Shown here in pieces: positions 7,266-15,457 of a DNA stretch of 45,005 nucleotides. Position numbers and translations under genes: made by a program. The notes under the pieces were generated by a model. It worked only from the letters and a program-made list of their open reading frames with translations, made no database searches and was not told the DNA's origin. Source of the stretch: Azonexus sp. (lineage in GTDB: Bacteria; Pseudomonadota; Gammaproteobacteria; Burkholderiales; Rhodocyclaceae); contig JAUYEI010000062.1 in NCBI GenBank assembly GCA_030691385.1, forward strand, positions 1 through 45,005. Direction: 5' to 3'. How positions within the stretch are numbered: the stretch's first letter is position 1; every line of letters starts with the position of its first letter.

Positions 7266-9041
7266 TCATTTCGCGGCGGCGGCCGAGCGGCCAAGCTCAT
7301 CCAGCAGCTTGATAAAATTCCGCTTCGGCTTGAATTGAAGCCGCAACTCGGCCAGATAGCCAGCGAATTGCCGGGTCTGATTCAGCATTGCCATCAATCC
7401 GCCCACTTTGCGGATCAGTTGGATGCCTTCATAGTAGGCGGAATTTTTGGTTTCGCCGACGATCATCGGAACGACTTGCCGATAAAGATGGATGGCATCC
7501 TCCGGCCGGGCCGATTCCAGCTTGCCGGCCAGCGCGACCAGCAGGTTGCGGTCGCAAATACCCTGGTGAGCGGCCGTCCACGCCGCATCCAGGTCCTCTT
7601 CCCACAAGGCGATCGATACCCGCAGTGAATGGTTCGGCAGCGAAGGTTTGGGCTTCCAGCGACTAGTAGCTGCGGCCTCGCGGGCAGTAAGGTCGGCGAG
7701 CCTGGACAATGCCCGCTCGCGCTGCGCCGACCAGATGCCGATCTGTCCGGCGACATCGTGCAGCTTTTTGAAGGTTTCCAGACCGGGACGCTCCTCGAAC
7801 TGAACCCAGGTCAGTTGCAGGGCTTCATCCTTACGCTCGCGCTGGAGGTAGATCGCTACCAGGAAATCGCGCAGAGCGTTGTGCGGGCGATCCGCGAAGG
7901 CCTTGAGGCCGCGCTCCGCCCATTCCAGCGCCTCGTTTGCCCGGCCAGCCTTGGCAAGGATTTCGGCAATGCCGAGGTAGCGATAGCTGGACGAAAGATC
8001 CTTGGACTTGATCGCCACCAGTTCATCGATGTCGCCACCGGCTTCGGCCAAGCGCTCCATGATGCGGGTGATTGCGGCCCGACGGGCGTTGTAGCCCTCG
8101 CCGTCGGCCCGCGGCTTTATTTTGCGGCACTCCGCCTCGGCCAGTTCGCGGTAGCGTTGCAGGCCTTTTTTGCCGAGGGCACTCTGGTACGTTGCAGCAT
8201 CAAAGCTGCATAAGCCAAAGGGCAAGGTCGTTTCGAAACGGAACAGGCGCTCGGCCAGCGCCGCTGGCTCCGGTCTGGCCATCGTGCATGCCTTGAGGTG
8301 CATCTCGCCCAGGCGACAGACAATGCCGCCAATCTCGCCATTCGAGTCGTCGACCTGCTCCAGCGCATGCTCGACGCGCTCGATAGCGTACTCGGCGAGT
8401 TCCACCAGCATGGGCGCTGTATCGGACTTGAGCAGTTCAGCCAGTGACTCTGCGACCTGATCGATATTGCCGGCGAAAGTGCCGACATCGCGCCAGTCGA
8501 TGAACCCGTGGATGCTTGACGCCTCATCGATCGCCCGCCGAAATGCCTTGACCACATTGCCACCGCCAACAACCCGTTCGGCCTTGAGCAACAGCGACTG
8601 GTAGAGCCGGTCATCGCGCCGGGCGACATCCAGCAGGAGTTCAACCAAGGTTTCAGGCGGCTGCGCACCCAGAAAGTCCTTAATATCCCGCCAAGGGTCG
8701 CGTCGACCGGTCTTGCCTTTGTTCTTACCTGTCTTTGCCGTGGGGTCTTCGGCCGATGCGTGATCCGCGATCCAGGCCAGGCCCACCGCGACACAGTGCT
8801 TGCAGAAATAGCCGTCCGCGGCGCGTGGGCAGGTACAGTCGTAGGCCAGTTCGCCGTTGTCATCCCGTAGCTCGACCTGGTAGGTCTCGGTACCTTCGAC
8901 CCGGGCGGTGATCTTGTCATCGCTGGCACGCAAGCGACTGACTGCGCCGGCGGACCAATATTCCTCACCGCGCCGGAAGGCAGCAGCGCCCGCGAGATCA
9001 TCGAGCGTCGAATGGGTAATCAGCTTGCCAAACACAGTCAT
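7266..9041 (-). CDS. SWIM zinc-finger protein
   Basis: A 591-residue protein. The SWIM signature CxC(n)CxH is visible as C69-T-C71 then C80-K-H82, within YDCTCPRAADGYFCKHC, so one zinc ion is probably bound. SWIM domains act in DNA or protein binding. The rest (about residues 130-590) is rich in alpha-helical repeats (YRYLGIAEILAKAGRANEAL, AIYLQRERKDEALQL, AIHLYRQVVPMIV), similar to TPR-type scaffolds. A short lysine-rich linker (KTGKNKGKTGRR) follows the zinc finger. The cellular role is unknown. It is divergent from fic, and the 156-bp spacer holds the fic control region. Confidence 0.85.
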   Translation of the reverse strand: MTVFGKLITHSTLDDLAGAAAFRRGEEYWSAGAVSRLRASDDKITARVEGTETYQVELRDDNGELAYDCTCPRAADGYFCKHCVAVGLAWIADHASAEDPTAKTGKNKGKTGRRDPWRDIKDFLGAQPPETLVELLLDVARRDDRLYQSLLLKAERVVGGGNVVKAFRRAIDEASSIHGFIDWRDVGTFAGNIDQVAESLAELLKSDTAPMLVELAEYAIERVEHALEQVDDSNGEIGGIVCRLGEMHLKACTMARPEPAALAERLFRFETTLPFGLCSFDAATYQSALGKKGLQRYRELAEAECRKIKPRADGEGYNARRAAITRIMERLAEAGGDIDELVAIKSKDLSSSYRYLGIAEILAKAGRANEALEWAERGLKAFADRPHNALRDFLVAIYLQRERKDEALQLTWVQFEERPGLETFKKLHDVAGQIGIWSAQRERALSRLADLTAREAAATSRWKPKPSLPNHSLRVSIALWEEDLDAAWTAAHQGICDRNLLVALAGKLESARPEDAIHLYRQVVPMIVGETKNSAYYEGIQLIRKVGGLMAMLNQTRQFAGYLAELRLQFKPKRNFIKLLDELGRSAAAAK

Positions 9042-9105
9042 GCTCGATCATTTCATATGCCCTTGACTCAATCACGAGTCGCAAAAAAACTGCGCCACCG
9101 GGTCG

Positions 9106-9141
9106 AAAGTCTACTAACACACAAGATGATTAGTAGACTTT
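9106..9141. promoter_or_regulatory. Inverted repeat upstream of fic, site 1
   Basis: AAAGTCTACTAA (9106-9117) and TTAGTAGACTTT (9130-9141) are perfect 12-bp inverted arms around a 12-nt spacer. The core TCTACTAA recurs in site 2. The right arm overlaps the likely -35 region of fic. This is the design of an operator for a dimeric regulator. The repeat is seen directly; the operator role is inference. Confidence 0.7.
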
Positions 9142-9157
9142 TTACAGACATCCCACC

Positions 9158-9163
9158 TATACT
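9158..9163 (+). promoter_or_regulatory. Likely -10 element of fic
   Basis: TATACT lies between the two inverted repeats, 35 bp before the fic ATG. A weak -35 (TAGACT, 9134-9139) sits 18 bp upstream, inside the right arm of site 1. Transcripts would start inside or near site 2. Confidence 0.45.
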
Positions 9164-9167
9164 AATC

Positions 9168-9195
9168 TCTACTAATCATTAGGTAAATTAGTAGA
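9168..9195. promoter_or_regulatory. Inverted repeat upstream of fic, site 2
   Basis: TCTACTAAT (9168-9176) and ATTAGTAGA (9187-9195) are perfect 9-bp arms around a 10-nt spacer. The right arm ends 2 nt before the fic start codon, where a ribosome-binding site would normally be, and none is visible. A further half site ATACTAATC lies at 9159-9167. Binding here would block both promoter escape and translation initiation. Confidence 0.7.
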
Positions 9196-9197
9196 AA

Positions 9198-10541
9198 ATG
9201 CGAACTCCAGAGACTGCGCCAGACTTTCCAAGCGTTGCACAAGACATTTCCGCAGAAGATTTCCGCCTGCTGGCAAATCATATTACGCCGCTCCCGGGTG
9301 GGCGCTACCTGCACTGGGATGACCTGCGCTATCGCGAACCACCAGCGGGGCTGACGAGGAATGCGTGGTGGGCTTCTGTTCTTCTGGGGAGAAGTTCTCT
9401 ATTGCAAAATCTCCCACTGCTAGACAAAGGAGGGAAGCCCTTCCGGTTTGCGACACCCAGCCCTGTCCTTATCGATTTGCATCACATTGATCGAGATGCC
9501 GCTGGACAAATACATTCACCGACAGGGGGTGCGATCAAGGAAGATCCCAAACGCTATCTGATGAGTTCGCTGATTGAAGAAGCGATCACATCAAGCCAGC
9601 TTGAAGGGGCATCGACGACTCGGCAAGTCGCTGCAGACATGCTCAGAAGCGGCCGAAAACCCAGAGATCTTAGCGAAAAAATGATCTTCAACAACTATCG
9701 CGCCATGGACCATTTAAGGTCCATTAAAAATGAGAAATTAACGCCCGGTCACATTCTCGAGTTGCACCGGATACTGACCGACGAGACGCTGGATGAGCCA
9801 TCTGACGCCGGGAGATTAAGGCAAGCCGACGACATCAAGGTTATCGACCCAAGGGATGGAACACTTCTTCATGAACCGCCAAGCCATCTCGAGCTACCCG
9901 AACGACTGGAAAGAATTTGTGCGTTTGCGAACTCGGACGAGACCAGCACGCCATTTGTGCATCCCGTCCTCAGGGCGATCATTCTCCATTTCATGATCGG
10001 TTACGACCACCCATTCGTCGATGGAAACGGGAGAACGGCGCGTGCCTTGTTCTATTGGTCAATCGCCCGCAGCGGGTATTGGCTTATGGAATACACATCG
10101 ATCAGCCATATTATCAGGCGAGCCCCCGCCCGCTACATGCGCGCCTACTTGCACACCGAAACAGATGGAAACGACACAACCTACTTTCTGATCCATCAAT
10201 TGCTCACCATCAGAAAAGCAATTTCTGCGCTCCATGAGTACCTGGACCGGAAAGGCCGGGAGCAGAAAGAAACCGAAAAACTGCTCTCGGCATCGCAAAA
10301 GTTGCGGGGCAAGTTCAACCACAGACAGGTCGCTCTCCTGACACACGCCCTCAGGAATACAGGAGAAGGCTATCGGTTAGACGCCCATCAGCGATCGCAC
10401 AACGTTGTCTATCAGACCGCGCGCAACGATCTGCTGGGGCTGCTGGAACTTGGATTGCTGGAAAAAGTCACGCAAGGGAACGCATTCATTTTCTACGCAC
10501 CGGAAGACTTGCGCGAACGTTTGTCTGAACTTGCCAGCTAA
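9198..10541 (+). CDS. Fic family protein with C-terminal winged-helix
   Basis: A 447-residue Fic protein, an enzyme class that usually transfers AMP to hydroxyl side chains of target proteins. The catalytic motif HPFVDGNGRTAR begins at H271 and is intact. An inhibitory-helix motif S132xxxE136G137 (SSQLEG) lies N-terminal to it, making this a self-inhibited class II Fic protein. The last 80 or so residues (RQVALLTHAL to LLEKVTQGNAFIFYAP) look like a winged helix. The gene stands alone, divergent from the SWIM gene, and is more AT-rich than its neighbours, which suggests acquisition. Two palindromic sites precede the start codon, so it may be autoregulated through its winged helix. No antitoxin gene is adjacent. 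The target protein is unknown. Confidence 0.92.
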   Translation: MRTPETAPDFPSVAQDISAEDFRLLANHITPLPGGRYLHWDDLRYREPPAGLTRNAWWASVLLGRSSLLQNLPLLDKGGKPFRFATPSPVLIDLHHIDRDAAGQIHSPTGGAIKEDPKRYLMSSLIEEAITSSQLEGASTTRQVAADMLRSGRKPRDLSEKMIFNNYRAMDHLRSIKNEKLTPGHILELHRILTDETLDEPSDAGRLRQADDIKVIDPRDGTLLHEPPSHLELPERLERICAFANSDETSTPFVHPVLRAIILHFMIGYDHPFVDGNGRTARALFYWSIARSGYWLMEYTSISHIIRRAPARYMRAYLHTETDGNDTTYFLIHQLLTIRKAISALHEYLDRKGREQKETEKLLSASQKLRGKFNHRQVALLTHALRNTGEGYRLDAHQRSHNVVYQTARNDLLGLLELGLLEKVTQGNAFIFYAPEDLRERLSELAS

Positions 10542-10582
10542 TCAAGCCGGACAACCGACCTCAGACCGGGGGGCTTTTGGAT

Positions 10583-10588
10583 TAAAAT
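10583..10588 (+). promoter_or_regulatory. Likely -10 element of the glycolipid cassette
   Basis: TAAAAT followed by GCGC resembles the TAGAATGCGC form seen in other promoters of this window. It overlaps the upstream in-frame ATG at 10587, which argues that translation starts at 10614. The -35 is poor. Confidence 0.4.
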
Positions 10589-10613
10589 GCGCCCTTTCCC
10601 GCCGGACCAAGCC

Positions 10614-11624
10614 ATGAGCGCCGAACTTTCGATTGCCCCGCACAGCCTTTCCATCGTCGTCCCGTTTTACAACGAGGAAGACAACATCGCACCGCTGGTC
10701 AAGCGGGTGCATGAGGCGCTGGTCGGTTACGATCATCCGTGGGAACTGGTGCTGGTCGATGACGGCAGCAGCGATGCGACGGTGGATCGCGCCGTGCAGT
10801 GTTCGCGTGAATATGGCCCGCACGTTCGCGTTGTTGAGCTGACGCGCAATTTCAAGCAGACGGCGGCCATGCAGGCCGGCATCGATGCGGCGCGCGGCGA
10901 CGTGATCGTGACCATGGATGGCGATTTGCAGAACGATCCGATCGACATTCCGCGCATGGTTGCCCGGCTCATCAACGAAGACCTCGATCTGGTTGCCGGC
11001 TGGCGTCAGAACCGTCAGGACGGCCTGTTCCTGCGCAAGATTCCGTCGAAGATCGCCAACAAGCTGATCGCCCGGATGACCGGCGTGCATCTGCGCGACT
11101 ACGGCTGCAGCCTGAAGGCTTTCCGCGGCAGCGTCATCAAGAGCGTGCGCCTGTACGGCGAAATGCACCGCTTCATTCCGGCCTGGCTGGCGACGGTGAC
11201 GACGCCGCGGCGCATCGCGCAGGAGCCGACGACGCACCATGCGCGCACGGCCGGCGTTTCCAAGTACGGCATTTCGCGCACTTTCCGGGTCATTCTCGAT
11301 TTGATCGCGGTGTATTTTTTCATGCGTTTCCGTGCCCGCCCGGGGCACTTCTTCGGCGGCATCGGCCTTGGCCTGACGGCGCTGTCCGGCCTGATCATGA
11401 CCTGGCTGACCTGGGTCAAATTCGGCCTCGGCGAGAACATCGGCGGCCGTCCGCTGCTCATCGTCGGCATCGGCACGCTGATTGCGGGCATTCACTTCAT
11501 CACGACCGGCGTGCTGTCCGAACTGCTGGCCCGCATCTACTTTGAATCCGGCACCATCCGCTCCTACTCGGCGCGACCGGAACGCGAGCTGGCGGCGGAC
11601 GAAGGCTGGCACAAGTCGGCGTGA
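10614..11624 (+). CDS. Polyprenyl-phosphate glycosyltransferase (GT2, ArnC/GtrB-like)
   Basis: A 336-residue family 2 glycosyltransferase of the dolichol-phosphate-mannose-synthase type. It should load a sugar from a nucleotide donor onto undecaprenyl phosphate at the inner face of the membrane. Visible motifs are SIVVPFYNEEDN, LVDDGSSDAT, the DxD-type VTMDGDLQNDP, and KYGISRTFRVILDLI at the end of the catalytic domain. Two C-terminal membrane helices follow (about GIGLGLTALSGLIMTWL and LIVGIGTLIAGIHFITTGV). The start at MSAELSIAPH matches the family and lies downstream of the likely -10. Its stop overlaps the next gene as GTGA. Confidence 0.9.
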   Translation: MSAELSIAPHSLSIVVPFYNEEDNIAPLVKRVHEALVGYDHPWELVLVDDGSSDATVDRAVQCSREYGPHVRVVELTRNFKQTAAMQAGIDAARGDVIVTMDGDLQNDPIDIPRMVARLINEDLDLVAGWRQNRQDGLFLRKIPSKIANKLIARMTGVHLRDYGCSLKAFRGSVIKSVRLYGEMHRFIPAWLATVTTPRRIAQEPTTHHARTAGVSKYGISRTFRVILDLIAVYFFMRFRARPGHFFGGIGLGLTALSGLIMTWLTWVKFGLGENIGGRPLLIVGIGTLIAGIHFITTGVLSELLARIYFESGTIRSYSARPERELAADEGWHKSA

Positions 11625-13081
11625 CTTCCACGGTCAACCAGAAAAACAGCGTAAATCTGCTGTTTGGCCTGACGGCCGCCCTGCTCGCCTGGCGCTTCTG
11701 GCTGCTGCCCAATCTGGGCATCACGCTCTACGTCGATGAAGCGCAATACTGGACCTGGGCGCAGCACCTCGATTGGGGCTACTTCTCCAAGCCGCCCGGC
11801 GTCGCGGCGCTGATCTGGCTGTCCACGGCGCTGTTCGGCGACGGGCTGGTCGGCGTCAAGGCGCTGTCCATGCTCTGCTACCCGCTGGCTGCCGCCGCCT
11901 GCTGGGCGATTGCCCGGCGGCTTTACGACGAGCGCGTCGCCTTCTGGTCGGCCGTTGCCGTTTTAACGCTGCCGATTTTTTCCTGGCTCGGCCTTTTCGT
12001 TTCGACCGATGCGCTGCTCACGCTGTTCTGGGCGCTGGCCTTGTGGGCCTTCCTGCGCGCGCTGGACAGCGATTCGTGGGGCGACTGGCTGCTGCTCGGG
12101 CTCATTTGCGGCCTCGGCCTGCTTTCCAAATACACGATGGCGGCCTGGCTCGGGGCAGCCGTCCTGTTCCTGCTCGCGTTTCATCGACCGCGACTGGCCT
12201 CGGCCAAGCCCTGGCTGGCCGTCGGGCTGGCGCTGTTGATCCTGTCGCCCAATATCGTCTGGAATTTCAGCCACGATTTCCCGACCCTCAAGCACACGGC
12301 CGACATCACGCTGAACCGTCAATCCGGCGGCGGGCTGGCCTCGCTCGGCGAATTCTGGGCGGCTCAGTGGATCGCCTTCGGCCCGGTGCTCGGTAGCGTT
12401 TTCATGCTGCTCCTCGTCCGCGTTCGCGAGAGCTGGCGCGACGACCGGACCCGCCTGCTGCTGTGGTTTGCTCTGCCGCTGTGGATCGTCGTCTCGGCGC
12501 AGGCCATGAAGAGCAGCGCCAACGCCAACTGGGCGGCGCCCGCCTTCGCGCCGGCCGGCATCGCCGCCGTCGCCTGGCTGCTGCAGCGCGAGAAGAAAAA
12601 GTGGCTGGTCGCCGGGCTGGCGATCAATGTGCTGATCGTCGGGCTGGTCTATCACTGGCCGCAGGTGATTGCCACGGTCAACCCGGAAAAACAGGCAAAA
12701 TTGAACCCGTTCAAACGCGCCATGGGCTGGGATGAACTGGGCCGGCAACTGAAACCAGTCGTGCAGGCCCACCCGGATGCCATTCTGGTCGCCGACAACC
12801 GCACCCTGCTCGCCCACATGCTGTACGAGCTGCGCGACCTCAAGCCGGCCGCCGCCAGCTGGAACCCCTCCGGCATCGCCAGCGACCATTACAAGCTGAC
12901 CACCGATCTGCGCCCCTACCTCGGCAAGGATGCGCTCCTGATCACCGACACCGCGCCGGGCGCCGATTTCGCCCCGCGCTTCGCCCGCATCGACAAGCTC
13001 GCTACGCTCAAGGCACCGCTCGATGCGACGACCAGCCGCGACATGAATGTTTACTTGCTGCATGACTTCAAGGGCTATTGA
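11621..13081 (+). CDS. GT-C glycosyltransferase (ArnT/PMT family 39-like)
   Basis: A 486-residue multi-spanning inner-membrane glycosyltransferase that uses a polyprenyl-phosphate sugar on the periplasmic side. The first periplasmic loop carries the acidic motif VDEAQYWTWAQHLDWGYFSKPPG, split here as VDEAQYWTWAQHL and DWGYFSKPPG, the catalytic signature of ArnT/PMT-like enzymes. About ten hydrophobic segments follow, then a soluble periplasmic tail. Translation starts at a GTG that overlaps the upstream stop. The upstream GT2 enzyme probably makes its lipid-linked donor. The acceptor could be lipid A or another glycolipid; the sequence does not say. It contains two copies of the GTTGACCGTG motif. 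Confidence 0.88.
   Translation: MTSTVNQKNSVNLLFGLTAALLAWRFWLLPNLGITLYVDEAQYWTWAQHLDWGYFSKPPGVAALIWLSTALFGDGLVGVKALSMLCYPLAAAACWAIARRLYDERVAFWSAVAVLTLPIFSWLGLFVSTDALLTLFWALALWAFLRALDSDSWGDWLLLGLICGLGLLSKYTMAAWLGAAVLFLLAFHRPRLASAKPWLAVGLALLILSPNIVWNFSHDFPTLKHTADITLNRQSGGGLASLGEFWAAQWIAFGPVLGSVFMLLLVRVRESWRDDRTRLLLWFALPLWIVVSAQAMKSSANANWAAPAFAPAGIAAVAWLLQREKKKWLVAGLAINVLIVGLVYHWPQVIATVNPEKQAKLNPFKRAMGWDELGRQLKPVVQAHPDAILVADNRTLLAHMLYELRDLKPAAASWNPSGIASDHYKLTTDLRPYLGKDALLITDTAPGADFAPRFARIDKLATLKAPLDATTSRDMNVYLLHDFKGY
11629..11638 (-). repeat. Dispersed motif GTTGACCGTG, copy b
   Basis: Exact copy at codons 3-6 of the GT-C gene (encoding STVN). On the minus strand it is preceded by GTTTTTCTG and followed by GAAGTCAC, so it has the T-rich 5' flank and the purine-rich 3' flank. 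Confidence 0.65.
12673..12682 (-). repeat. Dispersed motif GTTGACCGTG, copy c
   Basis: Exact copy inside the GT-C gene, encoding ATVNPEK in the periplasmic tail. The minus-strand 5' flank is GTTTTTCCGG and the 3' flank is GCAATCAC. Confidence 0.65.
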
Positions 13082-13751
13082 ACTTCGCGTCGCCGGCGTC
13101 GTGTTTGCTCTGCTTGCGGCGCTCTTCGTCGCTTTTCCGGAGATCGATCTGGCCGCCAGCCGGGTTTTCTACCACGACGGCAAATGGGCCTTTTCCGGCG
13201 GCAACTGGCCATTTTTCGAACTGATCTACCGCGGCACCCCGCGCGCCGGGCAGGCCTTGCTCGCCATCCTCCTCGGCGGCCTGCTGCTCGGCAGCATCAA
13301 GCGCCTGCGCTGGCTGCACGCCCGGCGGACGACCTTCGGTTTTCTGCTCGCTGCGGCGCTGCTCGGGCCGGTTCTGCTCGTCGATGCAGCGCTCAAGGAT
13401 GGCTGGCACCGGGCCCGGCCGGCGACGGTGGCTGAATTCGGCGGGCCGCTGAAATTCACCCCAGCCTTCGTGGTCAGCGACCAGTGCATCAAGAATTGCT
13501 CCTTCGTCAGCGGCCATGTCGCCACCGCTGCCTTCGTCATGGCCTTCGGCTGGCTGGCTGCCCCGGCCGTGCGCCGCCGCTGGCTGCTGGCCAGCCTGGC
13601 CACCGCCAGCCTGCTCGCCGCGGTGCGCATGACCGCCGGCGGACATTTCCTGTCCGACACGATTTTCGCGTGGTTCGCGACGTACTTCAGCCTGTGGGCG
13701 ACGGAGTGGGCGTTTCGGCGGCTTAAGTGGCTACCGCCGAGCGAAAAATGA
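13062..13751 (+). CDS. PAP2-family membrane phosphatase
   Basis: A 229-residue inner-membrane phosphatase of the PAP2 superfamily. The three catalytic motifs are visible: KDGWHRARP (motif 1), SFVSGHVATA (motif 2) and RMTAGGHFLSD (motif 3). Five or six hydrophobic segments surround them. The ATG at 13062 is chosen; it overlaps the GT-C gene by 20 nt, and an in-frame ATG at 13047 is also possible. With its two upstream genes it forms a three-gene unit. Likely roles are lipid A dephosphorylation (LpxE-like) or recycling of undecaprenyl pyrophosphate. A bidirectional terminator follows. Confidence 0.9.
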   Translation: MTSRAIELRVAGVVFALLAALFVAFPEIDLAASRVFYHDGKWAFSGGNWPFFELIYRGTPRAGQALLAILLGGLLLGSIKRLRWLHARRTTFGFLLAAALLGPVLLVDAALKDGWHRARPATVAEFGGPLKFTPAFVVSDQCIKNCSFVSGHVATAAFVMAFGWLAAPAVRRRWLLASLATASLLAAVRMTAGGHFLSDTIFAWFATYFSLWATEWAFRRLKWLPPSEK

Positions 13752-13758
13752 GCACTCC

Positions 13759-13768
13759 CACGGTCAAC
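13759..13768 (-). repeat. Dispersed motif GTTGACCGTG, copy d (intergenic)
   Basis: Exact intergenic copy between the PAP2 stop and the terminator. The minus-strand context is TTATTTCCG before and GGAGTGCT after, nearly identical to the other intergenic copy at 30091. With no coding constraint, this copy best shows the preferred flanks. Confidence 0.75.
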
Positions 13769-13783
13769 CGGAAATAAGGCCCA

Positions 13784-13820
13784 AAAACAAAAACCGCCGA
13801 GTCCGGCGGTTTTTTTGTTT
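13784..13820. terminator. Bidirectional intrinsic terminator
   Basis: AAACCGCC (13791-13798) and GGCGGTTT (13805-13812) form an 8-bp stem, with a T-run on the right and an A-run on the left. It can therefore stop both the plus-strand glycolipid cassette and the minus-strand trpE transcript. Confidence 0.9.
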
Positions 13821-13835
13821 TCGGGTCGCGCCCGA

Positions 13836-15311
13836 TCAAGCACCCCGAGTATCGAGCCCCTGCTCGGCCAGTTCGGCGGCGCGCAGCACGGCGCGGGCCT
13901 TGTTGCGGGTTTCTTCCCATTCCGAATGCGGGTCGGAGTCGGCGACGATGCCGGCACCGGCCTGGACGTAGAGCTGCTTGTTCTTGACGACGGCGGTGCG
14001 GATGGCGATGGCGATGTCCATGTCGCCATGGAAGCCGAGGTAGCCGACGGCACCGGCATAGATGCCGCGCTTGACCGGCTCCAGCTCGTCGATGATTTCC
14101 ATGGCCCGCACTTTCGGCGCGCCAGAAACCGTACCGGCCGGGAAGGTGGCCTTCAGCACGTCGAGCGCATCGAGCCCGGGTTGCAGGCGGCCTTCGACGT
14201 TGGAAACGATGTGCATGACGTGCGAGTAGCGCTCGACGATCATGTTTTCAGTGAGCTTGACGCTACCGACCTTGGCGACGCGGCCGCAGTCGTTGCGACC
14301 GAGATCGAGCAGTTGGGTGTGCTCGGCGCGTTCCTTTTCGTCGGCCAGCAGTTCGGTGGCCAGCGCGGCGTCCTCTTCCGGCGAGGCGCCGCGTTTGCGG
14401 GTACCGGCAATCGGCCGCACGGTGACGCGGTCGCCTTCGAGGCGGACGAGAATTTCCGGCGAGGCGCCGACGACATGGAAATCCTCGAAATCGAAGTAGA
14501 ACATGTAGGGCGACGGATTGAGGCTGCGCAGTGTGCGGTAGAGCGCCAGCGGACTGGCACCGAAGGGCTTGGTCATGCGCTGCGAGAGGACGACCTGCAT
14601 GACGTCGCCTTCGGTGATGTAGTCCTTGGCCTTGAGCACGGCTTTCTTGAACGCCGCTTCACCGAACACCGAAACGGCCGGCTCGGAATGCACCGGCTTT
14701 TCGCTCGGGATGACGACCGGCGTGCGCAGCCTGGCGAGCAGTTCCATGAGCCGCGCCCGCGCCTTCTGGTAGGCGGCGGGGAAGCCAGGCTCGGCGAAGA
14801 CGACTAGCGTCAGCTTGCCGGACAGGTTGTCGACGACGGCGATTTCTTCGGAAAGGAGCAGGCCGATATCCGGCGTACCGATGTCGTCCGGCTTATTGGT
14901 GCGCGTCAGCTTGGTTTCGACGTAGCGGATGGTGTCGTAGCCGAAGCAGCCGACCAGGCCGCCGCAGAAACGCGGCAGGCCGGCCTGCGGGGCGGCGCGG
15001 AAGCGCTGCATGAACTTGCCGATGAATTCGAGCGGGTTGGTGTCGTCCTCGCGCTCGGCCACCCGGTTGCCGGTCAGCACCATGACCTGATGGCCATTGA
15101 CGACGATGCGCGTCTGGGCGGCGAGGCCGATGATCGAGTAGCGGCCGAAACGCTCGCCGCCCTGCACCGATTCGAGCAGGTAGGTGTAGGGCGCGTTGGC
15201 CAGCTTGAGGTAGATCGACAGCGGCGTGTCGAGGTCGGCAAACGTTTCCAGCGTAACGGGAATACGGTTGTAGCCTTGCGCGGCGAGCGCGTTGAATTCG
15301 GTTTCAGTCAT
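13836..15311 (-). CDS. trpE: Anthranilate synthase component I
   Basis: Converts chorismate to anthranilate with ammonia supplied by TrpG. At 491 residues it is full length. The N-terminal region has the tryptophan feedback-binding type segment [18 protein letters not shown]. The chorismate-binding C-terminal half contains [50 protein letters not shown] and [12 protein letters not shown]. It follows rpe and gph on the same strand. The terminator at its 3' side and the 9-kb block beyond it separate it from trpG. No leader peptide or attenuator was recognised upstream. Confidence 0.97.
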   Translation of the reverse strand: MTETEFNALAAQGYNRIPVTLETFADLDTPLSIYLKLANAPYTYLLESVQGGERFGRYSIIGLAAQTRIVVNGHQVMVLTGNRVAEREDDTNPLEFIGKFMQRFRAAPQAGLPRFCGGLVGCFGYDTIRYVETKLTRTNKPDDIGTPDIGLLLSEEIAVVDNLSGKLTLVVFAEPGFPAAYQKARARLMELLARLRTPVVIPSEKPVHSEPAVSVFGEAAFKKAVLKAKDYITEGDVMQVVLSQRMTKPFGASPLALYRTLRSLNPSPYMFYFDFEDFHVVGASPEILVRLEGDRVTVRPIAGTRKRGASPEEDAALATELLADEKERAEHTQLLDLGRNDCGRVAKVGSVKLTENMIVERYSHVMHIVSNVEGRLQPGLDALDVLKATFPAGTVSGAPKVRAMEIIDELEPVKRGIYAGAVGYLGFHGDMDIAIAIRTAVVKNKQLYVQAGAGIVADSDPHSEWEETRNKARAVLRAAELAEQGLDTRGA

Positions 15312-15400
15312 GGGGAAGCCTCGAAAATGACAGGGTGTTGCGGTCTGGAGCGTTGTGCCGCGAGGGCGCGCGAAGGGAGATCAGGGGCGCCAGCGACGCC

Positions 15401-15422
15401 AGTCCTGAGCTCCGTCGAAGGG
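15401..15422. repeat. Short dispersed repeat of the CCTTCGAC..GCTCAGGA type
   Basis: On the minus strand this reads CCCTTCGACGGAGCTCAGGA, a variant of the widespread environmental repeat that pairs CCTTCGAC with CTCAGGA. It lies in the 146-bp gap between gph and trpE, which is otherwise featureless. It occurs once in this window, so the assignment rests on recognising the type. Confidence 0.5.
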
Positions 15423-15457
15423 CCAAGCTTGCCATTCGTTCCAGAGTTGCAGAGTCG

